In this document: one piece after another, positions 61,511 through 64,000 of the stretch
Layout: each line of letters begins with the position of its first letter
Position numbering within the stretch: position 1 is the stretch's first letter
Assembly (NCBI GenBank): GCA_035449045.1
Contig: DAOTKC010000004.1
Span: 7,798-71,797, forward strand
DNA: 64,000 bases
Direction of reading: 5' to 3'
Source of the DNA: DAOTKC01 sp035449045
GTDB taxonomy: Bacteria; Bacillota; Clostridia; Christensenellales; CAG-917
Made by a program: the position numbers and the translations under genes
Notes under the pieces: model-generated
The model's input: the letters and a program-made list of their open reading frames with translations, nothing else
The model's database searches: none
Told to the model about the DNA's origin: nothing

Positions 61511-61605
61511 TTCTGTCACTCTGAGCGAAGCGTAAGAGTCTCGCGGGGCGAAACCGAATCGAACGAAAAACGAAAAACTGTGGATTGCGCAAGCGCCAAA
61601 AATGA
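61511..61605 (+). repeat. CTGAGCGAAGCG element and a fragment of the dispersed repeat
   Basis: TGTCACTCTGAGCGAAGCGT and then AAGAGTCTCGCGGGG (61516-61550) resembles a short sequence, TGTCATTCTGAGCGAAGCG, that recurs between genes in many bacterial genomes. It is followed by GAACGAAAAACGAAAAACTG and TGGATTGCGCAAGCGCC, a fragment of the local repeat family. Otherwise the 61390-61694 spacer has only the two terminators. Confidence 0.55.
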
Positions 61606-61610
61606 AACCG

Positions 61611-61636
61611 AAAAACGCGACTCGTCGGCGTTTTAT
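61611..61636 (-). terminator. terminator of the luxS-mtnN operon
   Basis: AAAACGC and GCGTTTT arms (61613-61635) around GACTCGTCG; on the minus strand the hairpin is followed by a run of T. Confidence 0.6.
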
Positions 61637-61694
61637 TAATATCGGGACTTTATATTACGATTTTGTGCGGTTAAAGTCTTTGTTTTGCAAAAAC

Positions 61695-62384
61695 TCAGAC
61701 GGCGGCGCAGATGGTTTTTATTAAGGACTTATAGTTGTAGATGCCTTGCGCGACACACTTTTCATATTCGGCTGCGCTCTGTTCTTCCGCTTTATCGCTT
61801 ATCATTTTCATGATGAAGACGGGAATATTGTGGGCGGCGGCGATAATCGTAATTCCCGCGCTCTCCATATCGCAGGCATCGGCCTTAAATTCTTTTATAA
61901 GCTCGTTTTTGATTTTTTTATCGCTGACGAAAGCGTCGCCCGAGGCGATGACCGCAAGAGGCAGAGGCTCCTTTACCACGCGCATAAACCGCTCTATTAT
62001 CTCTTCATCGGTATCCCAAAAGGGCGAGGTGCGGTTTTCGTATTGGCCGCGGCGCGGCGCGCCTATGCCCCTAAGGTCGAACTGATGGTGGACGACGCGC
62101 TTGGCAACGACGAGGTCGCCGACGCCGTAGGCGGGGTTGAGGCCGCCGGCAAGCCCGAAATTGACAATCGCCTCGACCTTGTAGCGCTCAATCAAAAGCT
62201 CGGTGGCGGCGGCGGCATAAATCGAGCCTATCCCCGACGTCGCGACGAAGTAGAGGTTGTCGCGGTCGGAGTAGCGGTAGACGGCGCCGTTAAAAAAGGT
62301 CTCGCTTCCGACGACGTCGCCGAACTCGGAATAAACGGGCAGCATTTCCTTTGCCATTGCGGTGATAATACCTATTCTTTTCAT
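61695..62384 (-). CDS. mtnN: 5'-methylthioadenosine/S-adenosylhomocysteine nucleosidase
   Basis: A 229-residue nucleosidase. NFGLAGGLNPAYGVGDLV near residue 75, ASGDAFV near 145, the ribose-binding CDMESAGI near 168 and the catalytic Asp in MISDKAEEQ near 192 are all present. It removes adenine from SAH and MTA; the SAH product S-ribosylhomocysteine is the substrate of the LuxS encoded just upstream. The leader is AAAGGAAAAG. Together the two enzymes detoxify SAH and recycle homocysteine. Confidence 0.93.
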   Translation of the reverse strand: MKRIGIITAMAKEMLPVYSEFGDVVGSETFFNGAVYRYSDRDNLYFVATSGIGSIYAAAATELLIERYKVEAIVNFGLAGGLNPAYGVGDLVVAKRVVHHQFDLRGIGAPRRGQYENRTSPFWDTDEEIIERFMRVVKEPLPLAVIASGDAFVSDKKIKNELIKEFKADACDMESAGITIIAAAHNIPVFIMKMISDKAEEQSAAEYEKCVAQGIYNYKSLIKTICAAV

Positions 62385-62429
62385 CTTTTCCTTTGGGGCT
62401 TTTTTAATTATCGGATTATTTGAATTATT

Positions 62430-62858
62430 CTAACCGCGGTCAATTGCTTTAAGATATCTTTCTATTTCGGCTTTGGCGACCTTTAAACTGTGGCTTTTAT
62501 AGTTTCCGCATTCGATTTTTTTACTGCCGGGCACATAGTCGAGCTTCAGGCACTCCTTAAGCGCAAATATCGTTTCGGCCCTGGCTTCTTCGCGGTCAAC
62601 GCCGTAAAAGAGAAGATAAAAACCGGTTCGGCAGCCCATCGGCCCGAAATAAACGACTTTATCCTTGAGGCGTCCGTTTCTTATGACTACGGCGAAGATA
62701 TGCTCAATGGTGTGCATGGCGGGATTGGAAAGATAGTCGCCGCCGTTGGGCTTTTTAAACCTTAAATCGTAGGTGTAGACGTTGTTGCTCACGTCTTCTA
62801 AATAAAAACCGACGTCTAAAACATTGTGGTCGAGCTTAAATGAATTAATCGCTTCCAT
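62430..62858 (-). CDS. luxS: S-ribosylhomocysteine lyase
   Basis: A 142-residue Fe/Zn enzyme that cleaves S-ribosylhomocysteine to homocysteine and the AI-2 precursor DPD. Metal ligands are the two His of HTIEH near residue 50 and the Cys of IECGNYKSHS near 120; the catalytic Cys is in GPMGCRTGFYL near 77. It is about 10 residues shorter than Bacillus LuxS. The ATG lies one base after the stop of the upstream membrane protein, with AAGGGG inside that gene's end, so they are coupled. Confidence 0.95.
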   Translation of the reverse strand: MEAINSFKLDHNVLDVGFYLEDVSNNVYTYDLRFKKPNGGDYLSNPAMHTIEHIFAVVIRNGRLKDKVVYFGPMGCRTGFYLLFYGVDREEARAETIFALKECLKLDYVPGSKKIECGNYKSHSLKVAKAEIERYLKAIDRG

Positions 62859-62859
62859 A

Positions 62860-63459
62860 TTACCCCTTTATCTTGGAGCCGCAATATTCGCATTCGGCGA
62901 TTTCGCCCCTTCCGACTACCGCCTGTGCGCCGCAGCCCCGGCAGTGGACGATGTTTTTTTCGGTCGTTTGCGGTTTAGGCGGTTCGGGTGCTTCGTTTAA
63001 GATATCGAAAGGCGAAAAGATATCCGATTTTGGAGAAGTCGGCGCGCCGAATTCCTCAAACGGCCCCGACGGAGCCACCGCCGCGCCGAACGCCGCGCTG
63101 CGCCGAAGTATGACGGTGTTGGTGGCGGTGTCGTAGTAGGCGTTCAAAAGCCATTTGTGCTTGATATACCACGGAAGTTGCTTTCTCACCGTATCGAAGG
63201 AAATGCCCGTCCTCTTGGATATCGCGGCCGCCGAGGTTATGCCGCCCGAAATGCACTCTATGTATTTTTTGTAGTTTCTGGCAAGATTCAGCCTGTAAAT
63301 ACCCCAGCCGACGAAAAGCGCCGAGAATAAAAGCGACGGCATAAGCTCGCGTAAATTTTTGAAAGTGGCGTATGATAAAATCGATATCCCCGAGGATATC
63401 CCTATAAACAGCAGAACAGCGATTAAAATAACGTTGAAATACAGTTTGGAATGCTTCAT
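62860..63459 (-). CDS. membrane-anchored winged-helix/zinc-ribbon protein, unknown function
   Basis: A 199-residue protein with three parts. Two hydrophobic segments occupy about residues 8-30 and 40-58. A helix-turn-helix-like region follows (GITSAAAISKRTGISFDTVR, about residues 73-95), then a Pro/Ser-rich linker. A C-terminal zinc ribbon has the pairs CRGC and CEYC (about 172-195). This could be a membrane-bound regulator or a protein-recruitment scaffold. It is the first gene of a tight operon with luxS and mtnN. A TTGATA-16-TATAAT promoter (63468-63495) ends eight bases before the ATG. Confidence 0.75.
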   Translation of the reverse strand: MKHSKLYFNVILIAVLLFIGISSGISILSYATFKNLRELMPSLLFSALFVGWGIYRLNLARNYKKYIECISGGITSAAAISKRTGISFDTVRKQLPWYIKHKWLLNAYYDTATNTVILRRSAAFGAAVAPSGPFEEFGAPTSPKSDIFSPFDILNEAPEPPKPQTTEKNIVHCRGCGAQAVVGRGEIAECEYCGSKIKG

Positions 63460-63642
63460 ACCTAAATATTATACTATGAAACGCCAAAATATCAACAATT
63501 TGGATTATTTATCGCGGCCTTAAGTTTTTGCGGCGTTTTATATAACTTGGATTTTTCGCAAGTTAAGTTTTAGTGGTTTATGAAAGTTTTTGAAACAGGC
63601 GATTTTTTGAGGGAAGCGAGAAATCCAAAACCCAAACTACAA

Positions 63643-63682
63643 TAAAAAAGGCGCATTTTCCATTTGAGAAAAATGCGCCTTT
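63643..63682 (-). terminator. tRNA-Gln terminator
   Basis: Long stem AAGGCGCATTTT/AAAATGCGCCTT starting directly after the CCA end on the minus strand, followed by TTTTTTATT. Confidence 0.9.
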
Positions 63683-63756
63683 TGGCAGGAGTAGTAGGAA
63701 TCGAACCTACACCATGGGAGTCAGAGGCCCATGTGCTGCCACTACACCATACTCCA
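63683..63756 (-). tRNA. tRNA-Gln (anticodon CUG)
   Basis: A 74-nt tRNA read on the minus strand, from TGGAGTATGG to TCCTGCCA with the CCA encoded. The D arm is GTGT...ACAT, the anticodon stem TGGGC/TCCCA closes the loop CTCTGAC (anticodon CTG), and the T arm is GTAGG-TTCGATT-CCTAC. The first pair of the acceptor stem is weak (U1-U72), in keeping with the weak U1-A72 of many tRNA-Gln. CUG is the minor Gln decoder; a UUG partner is expected elsewhere. Confidence 0.9.
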
Positions 63757-63770
63757 TCGTTCAGTGGCAT

Positions 63771-63799
63771 ATTATACATTAATCCCAAATATTTGGCAA
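63771..63799 (-). promoter_or_regulatory. tRNA-Gln promoter
   Basis: Minus strand: -35 TTGCCA (63794-63799), 17-base spacer, -10 TATAAT (63771-63776), ending 14 bases before the mature 5' end. Confidence 0.75.
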
Positions 63800-63925
63800 G
63801 AAATAATAAGCTTTTTCGGCGCGGAAAATTTAACCTGAAATTAAAACGCAAAATTCCCCCTATTTTCTCAAAACAATAATGGCGCAATCAAACAACTTAG
63901 TATTTTCCGTCTAAAACAAAAACAT

Positions 63926-64000
63926 CGCGTGTCCACGCTGTTTTCTATTATAACCAACGAGCGCAAGCCGTTGGTTACATAAACCACACGCTAAGCGTGT
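63926..64000. repeat. cluster of inverted repeats at the right edge
   Basis: GCGTG-TC-CACGC (63927-63938), TAACCAACG/CGTTGGTTA (63951-63977) and ACACGCT-A-AGCGTGT (63986-64000) follow each other. The first and third share the GCGTG word. None has a terminator-type T-run. It may be the start of a repeat element or a structured region continuing past the window. Confidence 0.6.

Noticed and set aside
62430..62858. Assigning quorum sensing to luxS
   Set aside because: The gene is embedded with mtnN in methyl-cycle metabolism and no AI-2 receptor or transporter is present, so only the metabolic role is supported.

Overview
The window looks like the replication-origin region of a Bacillota (Clostridia-type) chromosome. 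The evidence is rnpA-rpmH, dnaA, dnaN, recF, gyrB, gyrA, a ParB-family gene and rsmG within 64 kb, Shine-Dalgarno leaders of the AGGAGG type, and anaerobe enzymes (glycyl radical enzyme, ferredoxin-type glutamate synthase). Coding sequence is moderately GC-rich with C-ending codons, while many spacers are AT-rich and repeat-laden. I infer an uncultured anaerobic, probably gut-type Clostridia lineage; no rRNA is present to place it further. The genetic code is standard.

Layout. 0-3 kb: rnpA (cut by the window edge), rpmH, argS and uppP, all on the minus strand. 3-9 kb: ychF, then a glycyl radical enzyme, its radical-SAM activase and an FMN split-barrel protein on plus. 9-18 kb: dnaN and dnaA on minus, recF, gyrB and gyrA on plus. 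Compared with the usual Bacillota order, the dnaA-dnaN pair is inverted relative to recF-gyrBA, so dnaA and recF are divergent from back-to-back, apparently leaderless promoters. The dnaA-dnaN spacer carries DnaA-box-like sites, a GC clamp and a TTA-trinucleotide tract, the arrangement of a basal origin-unwinding element. 18-27 kb: a condensation-fold acyltransferase, two convergent GH13 glucosidases, glmM, a small unknown protein, trxB and dut. 27-34 kb: lplA, lpdA and gcvT-gcvH-gcvPA-gcvPB, a complete glycine cleavage and lipoylation set. 34-36 kb: two half-length chromate transporter subunits.

36-38.5 kb: a 1.5-kb spacer without recognisable genes, holding three parS-like palindromes, then a tiny zinc-ribbon protein and a roughly 200-nt candidate structured RNA whose ends pair. 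38.5-46.9 kb: an exported lipoprotein and a C-terminally anchored Fn3-like protein, an M28-like protein, a ZIP transporter, a DUF2804 protein, a YhhN-family membrane protein and glycerate kinase. 47-53 kb: gltX, radC, pepV, an M1-type lipoprotein peptidase and an SDR. 53-57 kb: a three-gene archaeal-type glutamate synthase behind a strong promoter and an attenuator-like hairpin. 57-61 kb: proS, a uracil-DNA glycosylase with an in-frame UGA at its conserved N-terminal Trp codon, a ParB-family gene with four parS half-sites at its promoter, and rsmG. 61-64 kb: a membrane/wHTH/zinc-ribbon protein, luxS and MTA/SAH nucleosidase in one operon, then tRNA-Gln(CUG).

Most of what is unusual lies between genes: tandem leader repeats before gyrB and the glycyl radical enzyme, a dispersed intergenic repeat family, a 2 x 79 bp tandem duplication, the parS cluster with its half-site operator, and the structured RNA.
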